Source: Candidatus Onthovivens merdipullorum
GTDB taxonomy: Bacteria; Bacillota_I; Bacilli_A; RFN20; CAG-826
Direction of reading: 5' to 3'
Length of the DNA stretch: 43,406 nucleotides
Assembly (NCBI GenBank): GCA_017694345.1
Contig: JADIMY010000086.1
Span: 1-43,406 of the forward strand
How positions within the stretch are numbered: position 1 is the stretch's first letter; each line of letters starts with the position of its first letter. A program made the position numbers and the translations under genes. This document shows positions 1 through 8,345 of this stretch, in pieces. The notes beneath the pieces are model-generated. The model did no database searches and was not told the origin of the DNA. It saw only the letters and a program-made list of their open reading frames with translations.

Positions 1-94
1 TTTCATCTCTACTAAATTGGGAAATTGATTTATTTGAACATTTAAATTTCTTTACAGTTTCCAATCTTTCATAATCACTTTTGTATTTGCTCAT
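1..94 (-). CDS. Partial N-terminus of a possible transposase or HTH protein
   Basis: Only about 31 codons lie in the window; the gene runs off the left edge on the minus strand and is not in the ORF track. The ATG at 94 is preceded by a good ribosome binding site (GAGGTGATATAA). The visible peptide begins MSKYKSDYERLETVKKF and continues into KSISQFSRDE. That pattern, a short basic start followed by 'K-S-I-S-x-x-S-R-E/D', resembles the first helix-turn-helix of IS3-type OrfA or related transposases. This is pattern recognition on a fragment, so another small DNA-binding protein is possible. No terminal inverted repeat of an insertion sequence could be confirmed in the 270 bases upstream. Confidence 0.45.
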   Translation of the reverse strand, partial: MSKYKSDYERLETVKKFKCSNKSISQFSRDE

Positions 95-203
95 TTATAT
101 CACCTCGATGCTATTTTAAAATGAACAAATACTTTTGTTAGGGTGTTATTTATTTACGTTTACGATAAAAAATTTGAATGGAATTTAAATTAATTTTAGT
201 ACT

Positions 204-242
204 AAAAAATTTAGAGCTAGTTGCAACCACGGTAACTAGCTC
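204..242 (-). terminator. Rho-independent terminator, minus strand
   Basis: GAGCTAGTT and AACTAGCTC form a perfect 9-bp stem around an 11-nt loop. On the minus strand the stem is followed by TAAATTTTTT. It lies about 130 bases beyond the galT stop and is the likely end of that transcript. The rest of 95-371 is AT-rich with no convincing ORF. Confidence 0.65.
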
Positions 243-371
243 AAATTAATCATTAAGTACCATATTAGGTTATTCTTTAATTTTAAAAACTATTTTATTG
301 GCTTTAGGTGAATATTATTTGATTTCTTAAATTTTGTGTACGAATTTCAGTAAAAAATTAATCTTTAAATA

Positions 372-1916
372 CTACATAGCGGTTAAGCTGATGTTATTTA
401 AAAATTTCTCAAAACCTTGTTGACCTTTAGGAGTATCTTTAAAAACTGCAGTGTTTTCTAAGATATGGGTACAAGCATCGTTTACATAATCTATAACTAA
501 TTTATTAGCTTCCTCTTTTGTTATATATTTCTTTGCGTTAAATAACTTTTTAATCATATCTTTATGAACAAACAAATCGTTAGTTGGTTTATTTAAAGAT
601 GTTTCATCATATTTAGTTTTTCCACAAAGCATATCTTCTATTTCATTAAATTGTCTTTTTAACCTGCCAGGAAGAATGAATAACCCCATCGCTTCAATTA
701 AACCTATACTTTCTTTTTTAATATTGTGATATTCAGGGTGAACATGGAATATTCCATCAGGATATTTTTCGTTACAACGGTTATTTCTTAAAATGATTGT
801 AAATTTATAAATATCATTTTCTTTTCTTAAAATAGGGGAAACAGTGTTATGTGGAGTATTATCAGTGTGCGAAAGAATCTCATTATCTAAATCATCGTAA
901 TTTTCCCAAGTTTTTATTATTTTTTGAGCAAGTTTAATGACATTTTCTTTATTTTTACCATTAATTTGAATTGCACTATTATACCAATCTAAAATGCCTA
1001 ATTCTAAATCATTAAATTCACTAGAAGTAAAATGCTTTCTAATAGTAGCATAATGCATTGGCATTAAGTGAAGTCCGCCTTGAAAATGTTCATGATTTAA
1101 AATAGAACCGCCTATAATTGGAAGACAAGCATTACTTCCGATAAAGTAGTTAGGTAAATAATCGACAAAGTTGACTAATTTAATAGGCGTAGTTTCATCA
1201 ATTTTCATCGGATGATGATCTTCGTTAATAACTATACAATGCTCATTATAATATGCATAAGGAGAATATTGCATAAACCAGTTTTCGCCATTTAATTTAA
1301 GTTTAATTGTGCGTATATTTCTTCTAGCAGGATGAGTTAAAGTGCCTTCATACCCTTCATTTTCTTTACAAAGTAGACATAAAGGATATTTTTTATCTTG
1401 CTTAATTGTTAGTAGTTTTGCGGTATCTTTATTATTTTTTTCTGGTTTAGATAAGTTTATTGTAATTTCTAAGTATTTATTTGAATTAGTAGGTCTATAG
1501 GTCCACATTAAGTTTTTTTCAATAGCTGTTTTTTGAATATAATAATTAGCTATTGATAAATTAAATAAGTAGTCACAAGCTTTTTGTGGGCTTTCTTTTT
1601 TTAATTTAATAAATTCTTCATTAATTTTACTAGGTAATGGACTAAGTATTCCAAATATATCAACAATAAAAATGTCGAGATGTTCTTCATCAACTATTTT
1701 ATTTTCAAGTAAATATTCTTTTAATTTATTAACGATTAGATCAGGTCGATCTAAATCTTTAATATAAGATAAATCTAATTTTTCTCCTTCATAAGGAGAA
1801 TCAACCTTTAATTTTGAAAGTAAAACATTTTTAAAATAAATTTCATCAATTGGTGCTAAATCTAAATGGTCTTTAGCATATTCCATTAATTCTTCAATTA
1901 TTATTTTTCCATCCAT
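372..1916 (-). CDS. galT: UDP-glucose--hexose-1-phosphate uridylyltransferase, class II
   Basis: GalT exchanges UMP between UDP-glucose and galactose-1-phosphate in the Leloir pathway in the cytoplasm. The protein matches the long Firmicutes type (about 500 residues) rather than the E. coli type. It carries the active-site pattern NHEHFQGG (about residue 275), the counterpart of the HPHxQ motif, plus typical stretches such as FHVHPEYHNIKKESIGLIEAMGLFILPGRL. The ORF track starts at a TTG (1958). I prefer the ATG at 1916 (MDGKIIIEELM), which follows GGGGAAAAG at good spacing and gives 514 residues. An ATG at 1931 is a weaker alternative. The gene stands alone, divergent from coaX; no galK or galE is nearby. 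Confidence 0.93.
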   Translation of the reverse strand: MDGKIIIEELMEYAKDHLDLAPIDEIYFKNVLLSKLKVDSPYEGEKLDLSYIKDLDRPDLIVNKLKEYLLENKIVDEEHLDIFIVDIFGILSPLPSKINEEFIKLKKESPQKACDYLFNLSIANYYIQKTAIEKNLMWTYRPTNSNKYLEITINLSKPEKNNKDTAKLLTIKQDKKYPLCLLCKENEGYEGTLTHPARRNIRTIKLKLNGENWFMQYSPYAYYNEHCIVINEDHHPMKIDETTPIKLVNFVDYLPNYFIGSNACLPIIGGSILNHEHFQGGLHLMPMHYATIRKHFTSSEFNDLELGILDWYNSAIQINGKNKENVIKLAQKIIKTWENYDDLDNEILSHTDNTPHNTVSPILRKENDIYKFTIILRNNRCNEKYPDGIFHVHPEYHNIKKESIGLIEAMGLFILPGRLKRQFNEIEDMLCGKTKYDETSLNKPTNDLFVHKDMIKKLFNAKKYITKEEANKLVIDYVNDACTHILENTAVFKDTPKGQQGFEKFLNNISLTAM

Positions 1917-1984
1917 AATTCTTTTCCCCATTAATATATTACCATAACTAGCGAACAATTACTTGAGCAATTCTTTTGGTTTTC

Positions 1985-2013
1985 TTGCTTTAAAAATATT
2001 ACTTTAATATAAT
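1985..2013 (+). promoter_or_regulatory. Promoter for coaX operon
   Basis: TTGCTT (1985-1990) and TATAAT (2008-2013) are separated by exactly 17 bases, close to the sigma-A consensus. The coaX ribosome binding site GAGGAGG lies at 2046-2052, five bases before the ATG. Confidence 0.7.
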
Positions 2014-2057
2014 TTAAGTCGTTCACGAGACCTTTTAGGCTTGTAGAGGAGGAAATT

Positions 2058-2813
2058 ATGATTTTAGTATGTGATCTTGGTAACACCATGATTAAATTTG
2101 GAGTCTACGATGGAGATAATTTATTAAATAATTTCTCGTTAAAGACTGATAAAAATAAAAGTAGTGATGAATATGGGGTATTACTTTATACTTTATTAAA
2201 AAATTGCCCAATTGATGGAGCGATTATTAGTAGTGTAGTGCCATCTTTAACTAAAAGTTTAAGCGAAGCAATTAAAAAAGTAACTGATGTTAATTCACTA
2301 ATTGTTTCAAAAAATATTAAGACTAAAATGCCTATTAAAATCGATAATCCTAATGAGCTAGGAAGCGATATGCTAATAGGAGCGGTTGGTGCATCTAAAT
2401 TATATAAAAATAGTATTTTAGTTGTTGATTTAGGAACTGCTAGTAAGATTTATGTAATCGATAAAAATAGTAATTTTATTGGTGGAATAATAAGTAGTGG
2501 ACTAATGACTAGTTTAAAAGCATTAGTGAATTCTACTAGTTTACTTTTAGAAGTTCCTTTAGTTTTTCCTAAAAAAGTAATTGGTAAAAATACTAAAGAT
2601 TGTATTCAAAGTGGATTATTAAATAGTGTAGTTTTTGAGATATTAGGTTTTAGTAAAGACTTTGAAAACGAACTAGGATATCCCTTAAAAAAAATAATTA
2701 CAGGCGGGTTTTGCAGGCTTTTTAAAGAAAAATTAATAGATTTTGAAGTTATCGAGAACTTGAATTTATTTGGTTTAAAAGAAATTTATAGGATGAATCA
2801 ATATGAGAAATAA
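2058..2813 (+). CDS. coaX: Type III pantothenate kinase
   Basis: CoaX phosphorylates pantothenate, the first step of CoA synthesis. It is an ASKHA-fold kinase. Visible landmarks are the N-terminal phosphate loop DLGNT (residues 6-10), the PNELGSD motif (about 98) holding the presumed catalytic Asp, the second phosphate-binding motif DLGTA, GGIISSGL, and a C-terminal ITGGF. Its length of 251 residues is usual. The protein is divergent: the Arg after GxD in the usual 'GADR' is Met (GSDML), and GGxIxPG reads GGIISSG. It starts at an ATG behind a strong GAGGAGG. The next gene, a PanT-like transporter component, overlaps by 11 bases, which supports a pantothenate role. Confidence 0.88.
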   Translation: MILVCDLGNTMIKFGVYDGDNLLNNFSLKTDKNKSSDEYGVLLYTLLKNCPIDGAIISSVVPSLTKSLSEAIKKVTDVNSLIVSKNIKTKMPIKIDNPNELGSDMLIGAVGASKLYKNSILVVDLGTASKIYVIDKNSNFIGGIISSGLMTSLKALVNSTSLLLEVPLVFPKKVIGKNTKDCIQSGLLNSVVFEILGFSKDFENELGYPLKKIITGGFCRLFKEKLIDFEVIENLNLFGLKEIYRMNQYEK

Positions 2814-3486
2814 AATTAGAATGATTGCCTATGATGCAATCTTAATAGCGATTATTATTTTATTTACTTTTGTAGATTATTTAGGATATATAAATTTAGG
2901 TGTAATCTCATTTACAACCATTCATATTATTGTTTTAATTGGAGCGAGCTTATTTGGATATAAAAGAGGAATGATTTATGGATTTATATTTGGATTATCA
3001 TCTTTACTTAAAGCTTTAAGCTACCCAGGAACAGCAAATTACTTTTTTATTAATCCTTTTGTAAGTATTTTACCTAGAGTTTTATTTGGATTTTTAGCTG
3101 GTTTAACTTTTGATTTATTTAAAAAATATTTTTCCCAAAAAACATTTAATATATTAGTTGCTCCAGCTTCTGGAGTTTTAACTTTTATTCATACTTTATT
3201 AACAATGCTATGTTTATATTTATTTGGTATTTTAGATCCATTTAAAATAAGTGCAGCACTTGGATTAACTCCTTTAATTGAAAATGGTGAAATTATGACT
3301 ACTTTAATTAGTTTTATTTCAATTGGTTCAGTTTGCGAAATTATTGCTGCAGCTTTACTTACAGGAGGAATTTATTTAATAATCTCTAAAAATTTTAAAA
3401 TTGGTCTAGTAAGCGAAGGAAATTTTAAAAGAAAAAATATTGAAACAAATAAAAATGTAGAAAAGCCAAATAGCATGGATAATTAA
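2803..3486 (+). CDS. ECF transporter S component, probably pantothenate (PanT-like)
   Basis: This is an integral membrane substrate-binding (S) component of an energy-coupling-factor vitamin transporter. About six hydrophobic segments are visible, with typical family stretches such as SFTTIHIIVLIGASLFGYKRGMIYG and FFINPFVSILPRVLFG; the last resembles PanT/HmpT-type S components. A hydrophilic tail of about 25 residues follows the last helix. The ATG lies inside the end of coaX (11-base overlap), so the two are probably translated together. Pantothenate is inferred from the neighbour and from sequence resemblance. A pyridoxine-precursor or other B-vitamin substrate cannot be excluded. It would use the EcfA1A2T module encoded near the right end of the window. 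Confidence 0.82.
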   Translation: MRNKIRMIAYDAILIAIIILFTFVDYLGYINLGVISFTTIHIIVLIGASLFGYKRGMIYGFIFGLSSLLKALSYPGTANYFFINPFVSILPRVLFGFLAGLTFDLFKKYFSQKTFNILVAPASGVLTFIHTLLTMLCLYLFGILDPFKISAALGLTPLIENGEIMTTLISFISIGSVCEIIAAALLTGGIYLIISKNFKIGLVSEGNFKRKNIETNKNVEKPNSMDN

Positions 3487-3541
3487 TAATTCTAAATGTA
3501 ATTTAGCTCAATTTTTATTATAATTTCTTCGAGGTAATTTT

Positions 3542-4906
3542 ATGGATATAAATTTTAAAAATTTAGTAAAAAAATACGAAGGCGAAAACTTAAAGACTTT
3601 AAAAGGATTAATAAAAATAAATAGTATTTATGATGAAAAAAGTGTTACTAAAGATAGTCCTTATGGAAAAGGCGTACAAAATGCTTTTAACTATGTGAAA
3701 GAAATTGCTTTAAAAGATGGATTTAAAGTTGATACTTGTGATGGACATTGTTTAGAGATTAGTTGTGGTGAAGGAAAAACTTTAGTAGGAATTTTTGCTC
3801 ATTTAGATACAGTACCTGTTAGTGGAAATTGGATGTATGATCCATTTGGTGGTGAAATTCACGACAATAAAATGTATGGAAGAGGAACAAGTGATGATAA
3901 AGGACCTGCAATTGCTGCTTATTATGCCTTAAAAGCTTTAAAAGACAACGATTTAATAAAAAATTACCGTGTAAAATTAGTTTTAGGTGGAGACGAAGAA
4001 AGAGGTTCATCTTGTTTAGAATATTATTTTAAAAATTTAAAAAAAGAAGAAGTAACTTATGGATTTACTCCTGATGGAGATTTTCCTTTAATTTATGGAG
4101 AAAAGGGTATAACAAATTATTGTGTTGAAGGAAAGATTTTTTTAGGACCTATTAAAGAGATTAACGCAGGAGTAGCTAGTAATAGTGTTATTGATAAAGC
4201 ACTTATAAAAACATTTGATAAAAAGAAATTATTAGATTATTTAGATAAACACCAAGATATTAAATTTGAAGTCTTAGAAGAAAACGATGATGAGATCACT
4301 ATTAATTTTATAGGCAAAAGTGCTCATGGTAGTGTCCCTCAACTTGGTATAAATAGTGGAATTATTGCTTTAGATACTTTAGGAAAGGCTTTTGATATTA
4401 AATTTTTAAAAGATTTAGCCAACGATTATAAAGATCCTTTTGGTAAAAATTTAAATCAATATTATAAAAGCGAGGAAATGGGAGAAACAACATATAATGT
4501 TGGTTTAATTTCTTATAAAGATGACTATTTTAAGATGACAGTTAATTTTAGATATCCTGAAATAGTGAGTTCTAAAAAGGTTATTGAAGAATTAAGTAAA
4601 GATAGTCCTTTGCCTATTAAAGTTTTAAGTGAATCTAGTTATTTATATTATCCACTTAATACCCCTTTTATTAAAACCCTTTACGAAGTATATGTTAAAG
4701 AAACTAATGATACAATTAATAAACCAATGACAATCGGTGGAGGAACTTATGCTAAAGAAGCAAAAAATATAGTTGCTTTTGGTAGTCACTTTGTTGGTAA
4801 AGAAGATCACATCCACGAAGAAAACGAAAAGATTGATTTAGAAGATTTATTTAATTCAATGAGTTTATATGCCCATGCAATTTATGCTTTAGGAAATCTT
4901 AAATGA
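3542..4906 (+). CDS. pepV: M20 family dipeptidase (PepV-like)
   Basis: This is a cytoplasmic zinc dipeptidase that completes degradation of imported peptides. Metal-site motifs are in order: AHLDTVPVSGNW (about residue 84, His and Asp ligands), GRGTSDDKGP (Asp ligand), GGDEERGS (catalytic Glu and ligand Glu), TPDGDFP, and a C-terminal GGGTYA. The lid-domain insert and the length of 454 residues fit PepV of lactic acid bacteria (about 470). The ribosome binding site is CGAGGT, and a TATAAT at 3519-3524 could serve as a -10 element, though no good -35 is visible. It overlaps trmB by four bases (ATGA), indicating coupling. The minus-strand ORF inside it is a shadow. Confidence 0.92.
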   Translation: MDINFKNLVKKYEGENLKTLKGLIKINSIYDEKSVTKDSPYGKGVQNAFNYVKEIALKDGFKVDTCDGHCLEISCGEGKTLVGIFAHLDTVPVSGNWMYDPFGGEIHDNKMYGRGTSDDKGPAIAAYYALKALKDNDLIKNYRVKLVLGGDEERGSSCLEYYFKNLKKEEVTYGFTPDGDFPLIYGEKGITNYCVEGKIFLGPIKEINAGVASNSVIDKALIKTFDKKKLLDYLDKHQDIKFEVLEENDDEITINFIGKSAHGSVPQLGINSGIIALDTLGKAFDIKFLKDLANDYKDPFGKNLNQYYKSEEMGETTYNVGLISYKDDYFKMTVNFRYPEIVSSKKVIEELSKDSPLPIKVLSESSYLYYPLNTPFIKTLYEVYVKETNDTINKPMTIGGGTYAKEAKNIVAFGSHFVGKEDHIHEENEKIDLEDLFNSMSLYAHAIYALGNLK

Positions 4907-5565
4907 GAGTAAAATATAACGAAAAAGCAGTTAGTTATTTAAACGAAAATTTAGAAAATAAATTGAGTTTTGAAGACTTTTTGAATGAAAAACATGACTT
5001 TTTATCTCAAAAAAAAGATTTTTATTTAGAAATCGGACCTGGAAAAGGAAAGTTTATAATAGACTTAGCAGCTCGCTATTTAAACTTAAATTTTATTGTC
5101 TGTGAAATAAATAAAACAATTGCAGGGTATTGTTTAAAAGCAGTTGATGAGAGCGATTTAAAAAATGTTAAAGTTTGTGACTTTGATTTTTATAAATTAG
5201 CTGGGGTTTTAAAAAAAGATTTTTTTAGTGGTATTTTTTTAAATTTTAGTGATCCTTGGCCTAAAAAAAGACATACAAAGAGAAGATTAACAAGTGATCA
5301 ATTTTTTAAAGAATACTTTAAGATTTTAAAATTAAATCACTATATATATTTTAAGTCTGACAATGATAGATTTTACGAATTTTCTTTAGAGCAAGCTAAA
5401 AAATTTAAATATGAAATAGTTTATAATAATCTTGATTATAAAGATGATGATTTATTTGATAGTAAAACAGAGTATGAAGAAAAGTTTTTACAAAAAGGTA
5501 TAAAAATTAAAAGGTTTATCGCTAAAAAAGTGGAGGATACAGTTGATGAAATTAACGAAAATTGA
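4903..5565 (+). CDS. trmB: tRNA (guanine-N7-)-methyltransferase
   Basis: TrmB makes m7G46 in the variable loop of tRNAs using S-adenosylmethionine. The SAM-binding loop LEIGPGKGKFI (about residue 41) and the family signature SDPWPKKRHTKRRL (about residue 117) are both intact. Its 220 residues match the Firmicutes form. It overlaps pepV by four bases upstream and the M42 peptidase by 20 bases downstream. In Bacillus subtilis trmB lies in the same neighbourhood as the M42 peptidase gene ytoP and ytpR, so this order is an ancestral remnant. Confidence 0.96.
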   Translation: MRVKYNEKAVSYLNENLENKLSFEDFLNEKHDFLSQKKDFYLEIGPGKGKFIIDLAARYLNLNFIVCEINKTIAGYCLKAVDESDLKNVKVCDFDFYKLAGVLKKDFFSGIFLNFSDPWPKKRHTKRRLTSDQFFKEYFKILKLNHYIYFKSDNDRFYEFSLEQAKKFKYEIVYNNLDYKDDDLFDSKTEYEEKFLQKGIKIKRFIAKKVEDTVDEINEN

Positions 5566-6619
5566 TGAAAGATATTTAAAAGATTTAACACAAATTATTG
5601 CTCCTAGTGGTGTTGAAAATGATATTGCAACCTATCTAATTTCTGAATTTAAAAAGATGAATTTAGAAATTATTAAAGATAACTTAGGGAGTGTTTTTGC
5701 TTTAAAAAAATCTAAAAATCCAAATGCTAAAAAAGTTATGCTTTGTGCTCATATGGATGAAGTAGGTTTTTATGTTAAAAATATCTTACAAAACGGAATG
5801 ATTAAAGTTGTGACGATTGGTGGTTTTAATTTATCAACTTTACCTAGTCAACGAGTCATCCTTGTTAATAAAAACGGAAAGAAATTTTATGGAATGGTCG
5901 ATGCTTTACCTCCACATCTATTAAATGGCGAGCAAAAAGGAATCAAAGAAGATGATTTATTATTTGATTTTGGCTTTAAATCAAAAGATGAAGTATTAAA
6001 TAACGATGTAAATATCGGTGATTTTATTGTTTGTGAAGGTGAATTTCATTATACATTTAATGAAGAATCAATAATTTCAAAAGCAATCGATGATCGAGCC
6101 GGTTTAAGCTTAATAATGTCATCATTAAATGAAATTCTTAATACTGATTTAGATTATGATTTATATATTGGAGGAACAGTTCAAGAAGAAGTTGGTTGTC
6201 GAGGAGCTTTAACTAGTTCTTATTTAATAAAACCAGATGTTGCAATTGTTGTAGATGTTTCTCCAGCTAGAGATTCTAGTAGTAGCGATGCTATAGGAAA
6301 ACTTGGTGAAGGAGTTTTAATTAGATATTTTGATCGAACAATGATTGCCAATAAAAAGTTACTCGATTTGCAAATTGAAGCTTGTAAAAATGTTAATGCT
6401 AAATATCAATATTTTGATAGTCCTGGTGGCACTGATGCTGGCTCGATTCATAAAAATTTAGGTGGAATCTTCACTTTAACTCATTGTATATGTGCTAGAA
6501 GTATTCATAGTGCTAGTACCTTATTTAGAGTTAGTGATTATTTAGCCGCAAAGAATTCTTTAATCGAATTACTAACTAATATTTTAAATTCTAATTTAAT
6601 CGAGGAGTTAAAAAAATAA
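5546..6619 (+). CDS. M42 family metallopeptidase (glutamyl aminopeptidase/YtoP type)
   Basis: This is a cobalt- or zinc-dependent aminopeptidase of the tetrahedral TET/PepA type, acting on cytoplasmic peptides. Two-metal site motifs are intact: CAHMDEVGF (about residue 69), KAIDDRAG, GTVQEEVGCRGA (catalytic Glu pair), VDVSPARD, and a C-terminal SPGGTDAGSIH. The ORF track starts at a TTG (5543). I choose the next codon, ATG at 5546, because TGGAGGA at 5531-5537 sits eight bases upstream; this gives 357 residues. The start lies within trmB. It is the second of four peptidases in the window. Confidence 0.92.
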   Translation: MKLTKIDERYLKDLTQIIAPSGVENDIATYLISEFKKMNLEIIKDNLGSVFALKKSKNPNAKKVMLCAHMDEVGFYVKNILQNGMIKVVTIGGFNLSTLPSQRVILVNKNGKKFYGMVDALPPHLLNGEQKGIKEDDLLFDFGFKSKDEVLNNDVNIGDFIVCEGEFHYTFNEESIISKAIDDRAGLSLIMSSLNEILNTDLDYDLYIGGTVQEEVGCRGALTSSYLIKPDVAIVVDVSPARDSSSSDAIGKLGEGVLIRYFDRTMIANKKLLDLQIEACKNVNAKYQYFDSPGGTDAGSIHKNLGGIFTLTHCICARSIHSASTLFRVSDYLAAKNSLIELLTNILNSNLIEELKK

Positions 6620-6620
6620 T

Positions 6621-7232
6621 ATGAATTATGGTTTATATTACAATAAAGAAAAATTAGGGGATATTTTATTTTTGATTATTGAAAGTAGCACTCATCCAAA
6701 TAAAATTTTAAAAAACGATGAATTTGTTTTACTTTATAAAGAAGAAAAATTAATTGGTATTAATTTTTTAAATATTTCAAATAAAGTTAATCTTAATACG
6801 ACTGGTTTAATTTCTTTGCCTAGTAAAGAATTAATAAATACATTAAATAAAATCCTTATATCTACAAATATTGTGATTCCTCAAAAAGAAAATAGCGGTT
6901 TTATTGTTTCAAAAATTATTGATATTGAGGAACATCCTGAAAGTGACCATCTCCATATTTGTAAAGTCGATTGTGGAGAGAAAGAACCTATACAAGTAGT
7001 TTGTGGCGGATATAACGCTAGACTTAATTTAAAAACTGTTTTAGCTAAGCCATATACTTTTATGCCAGATGGATCTGAGATTATTCCTTCTAAGTTATTA
7101 GGTATAGAAAGTTATGGAATGCTTTGTAGTGAAAAAGAGCTTCATTTAGATAAACTAGAATATAAAAGAGGAATCATTGAGCTTGATGAAGCTTATAGTA
7201 TCGGGGACGATTTTTTTAAAGTAATTCAATAA
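6621..7232 (+). CDS. ytpR: YtpR family tRNA-binding domain protein
   Basis: The protein has an N-terminal domain of about 90 residues, then an OB-fold EMAP/PheT-type tRNA-binding domain (about 95-200). The diagnostic stretch reads EEHPESDHLHICKVDCGE, VVCGGYNAR and SYGMLCSEKELHL, as in the N-terminal domain of bacterial PheT and in B. subtilis YtpR. Its precise function is unknown, and binding of tRNA or another RNA is inferred from the domain. It starts one base after the M42 peptidase stop, and the pair also occurs together in Bacillus (ytoP...ytpR). It is the last gene of the pepV-trmB cluster. Confidence 0.9.
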   Translation: MNYGLYYNKEKLGDILFLIIESSTHPNKILKNDEFVLLYKEEKLIGINFLNISNKVNLNTTGLISLPSKELINTLNKILISTNIVIPQKENSGFIVSKIIDIEEHPESDHLHICKVDCGEKEPIQVVCGGYNARLNLKTVLAKPYTFMPDGSEIIPSKLLGIESYGMLCSEKELHLDKLEYKRGIIELDEAYSIGDDFFKVIQ

Positions 7233-7278
7233 AAATTTAAAAAAATTAAATTTATACCCCCCACTACCCCTCAATTTT

Positions 7279-7305
7279 TTACCACTTGTATATGTAAGGT
7301 GGTAA
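7279..7305 (+). promoter_or_regulatory. Hairpin covering the ribosome binding site of the pilus operon
   Basis: TTACCACTT and AAGGTGGTAA can pair as a nine-base-pair stem with one bulged G around GTATATGT. The right arm contains the AAGGTGG ribosome binding site of the gene starting at 7308. The fold would hide that site. A regulatory role is inferred. Confidence 0.35.
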
Positions 7306-7307
7306 AG

Positions 7308-8345
7308 ATGAGAAAATTATTAATATTATTCACTTCATTATTAAGTCTAACTTCACTTGGATTCATAAAAAAGAATGCTTTAAGTAGTAAAAATTATACT
7401 GAAAAGACTTATAAAGCTCCTAGCTATTATCAAATTAAAAATTTTGTACATTCTTTTGATTCCAAAAATGAATATCTAGTAGGAGAAGTTCCTTTAACAA
7501 TAAAATTAATTAATACTCAATATTATGTTGGAATAAATTATATTGATAAAAATAATAAAGAAATAAATTTAATTGAAGAGACTGTTAGAGATAAAGTAAG
7601 TTCTTCAAATAAAAATTATACATTAGATTTTAAATTGCCTTTAGCTAATTTAAAAGCGAATAGTAAAATTACAATTTATATTGAAGCTCCTTTATTAAGA
7701 AATGAATTAGAGATTACTTATAATATTACAAACCCAAAAGAAATAATTGATTTAAGCGAGAATAATAAAATCTATTACAATTTTGAATATTTTAATAATA
7801 CTGGTAAAAATTACTTTTATGAAGTAGTTCCTACTAGTTTTATAGAATGCGAGAAAAATATTTTTTATTTCGATTATTTTTCTTTTAAAGATTTTTATAT
7901 TGAATCTAATTATAGTAATACACCAAATCCATATTTATATATTTACGATAAATCAACTTTGTTTTTGAATGTTTTTACAACCATGAGTGGGGAAAGTACT
8001 TCAAAAAAATTTACTCCTTTAATCTTAACTAAAGATGGAAATAAATATTATATAGGTTATAAAAATAAAATTTATTTAAATAAGAATAATAATATTATGT
8101 ATTTAAATAATTTAGGAAATTATATAGAAGTAGAAGATAGAATCTATATGCCTAGTAATTATTACTATACATATAAAGATTTTAAAATTGGAATTTACTT
8201 TAAAAATTTTTCCAGTTTTAAATATCGTTTAACTTATGAAATTGAAATTCATTTTGAAGAAAATTATCGAAAAGAAGATAGTGTAATTTATAAAGAATAT
8301 GGATATGTTACACAAGATGATGTTTTAGAAGGAGTAAAAGTATGA
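7308..8345 (+). CDS. Secreted protein of unknown function, first gene of Tad-like locus
   Basis: I recognise no family. The first 25 residues (MRKLLILFTSLLSLTSLGF...) look like a Sec signal peptide or an N-terminal anchor. The remaining 320 or so residues are rich in Tyr, Asn, Ile and Lys and look like beta-strand-rich extracellular material. No Cys-based or LPXTG anchor is visible. The track start (GTG, 7299) is less likely than the ATG at 7308, which lies five bases after TAAGGTGG; the protein is then 345 residues. It overlaps the next gene by four bases (ATGA), tying it to the pilus operon. A role as surface adhesin or assembly factor is inferred only from position. Confidence 0.75.
   Translation: MRKLLILFTSLLSLTSLGFIKKNALSSKNYTEKTYKAPSYYQIKNFVHSFDSKNEYLVGEVPLTIKLINTQYYVGINYIDKNNKEINLIEETVRDKVSSSNKNYTLDFKLPLANLKANSKITIYIEAPLLRNELEITYNITNPKEIIDLSENNKIYYNFEYFNNTGKNYFYEVVPTSFIECEKNIFYFDYFSFKDFYIESNYSNTPNPYLYIYDKSTLFLNVFTTMSGESTSKKFTPLILTKDGNKYYIGYKNKIYLNKNNNIMYLNNLGNYIEVEDRIYMPSNYYYTYKDFKIGIYFKNFSSFKYRLTYEIEIHFEENYRKEDSVIYKEYGYVTQDDVLEGVKV

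Noticed and set aside
1917-1958. Longer N-terminus of GalT from the TTG at 1958
   Set aside because: There is no ribosome binding site before the TTG; the inner ATG at 1916 has GGGGAAAAG.
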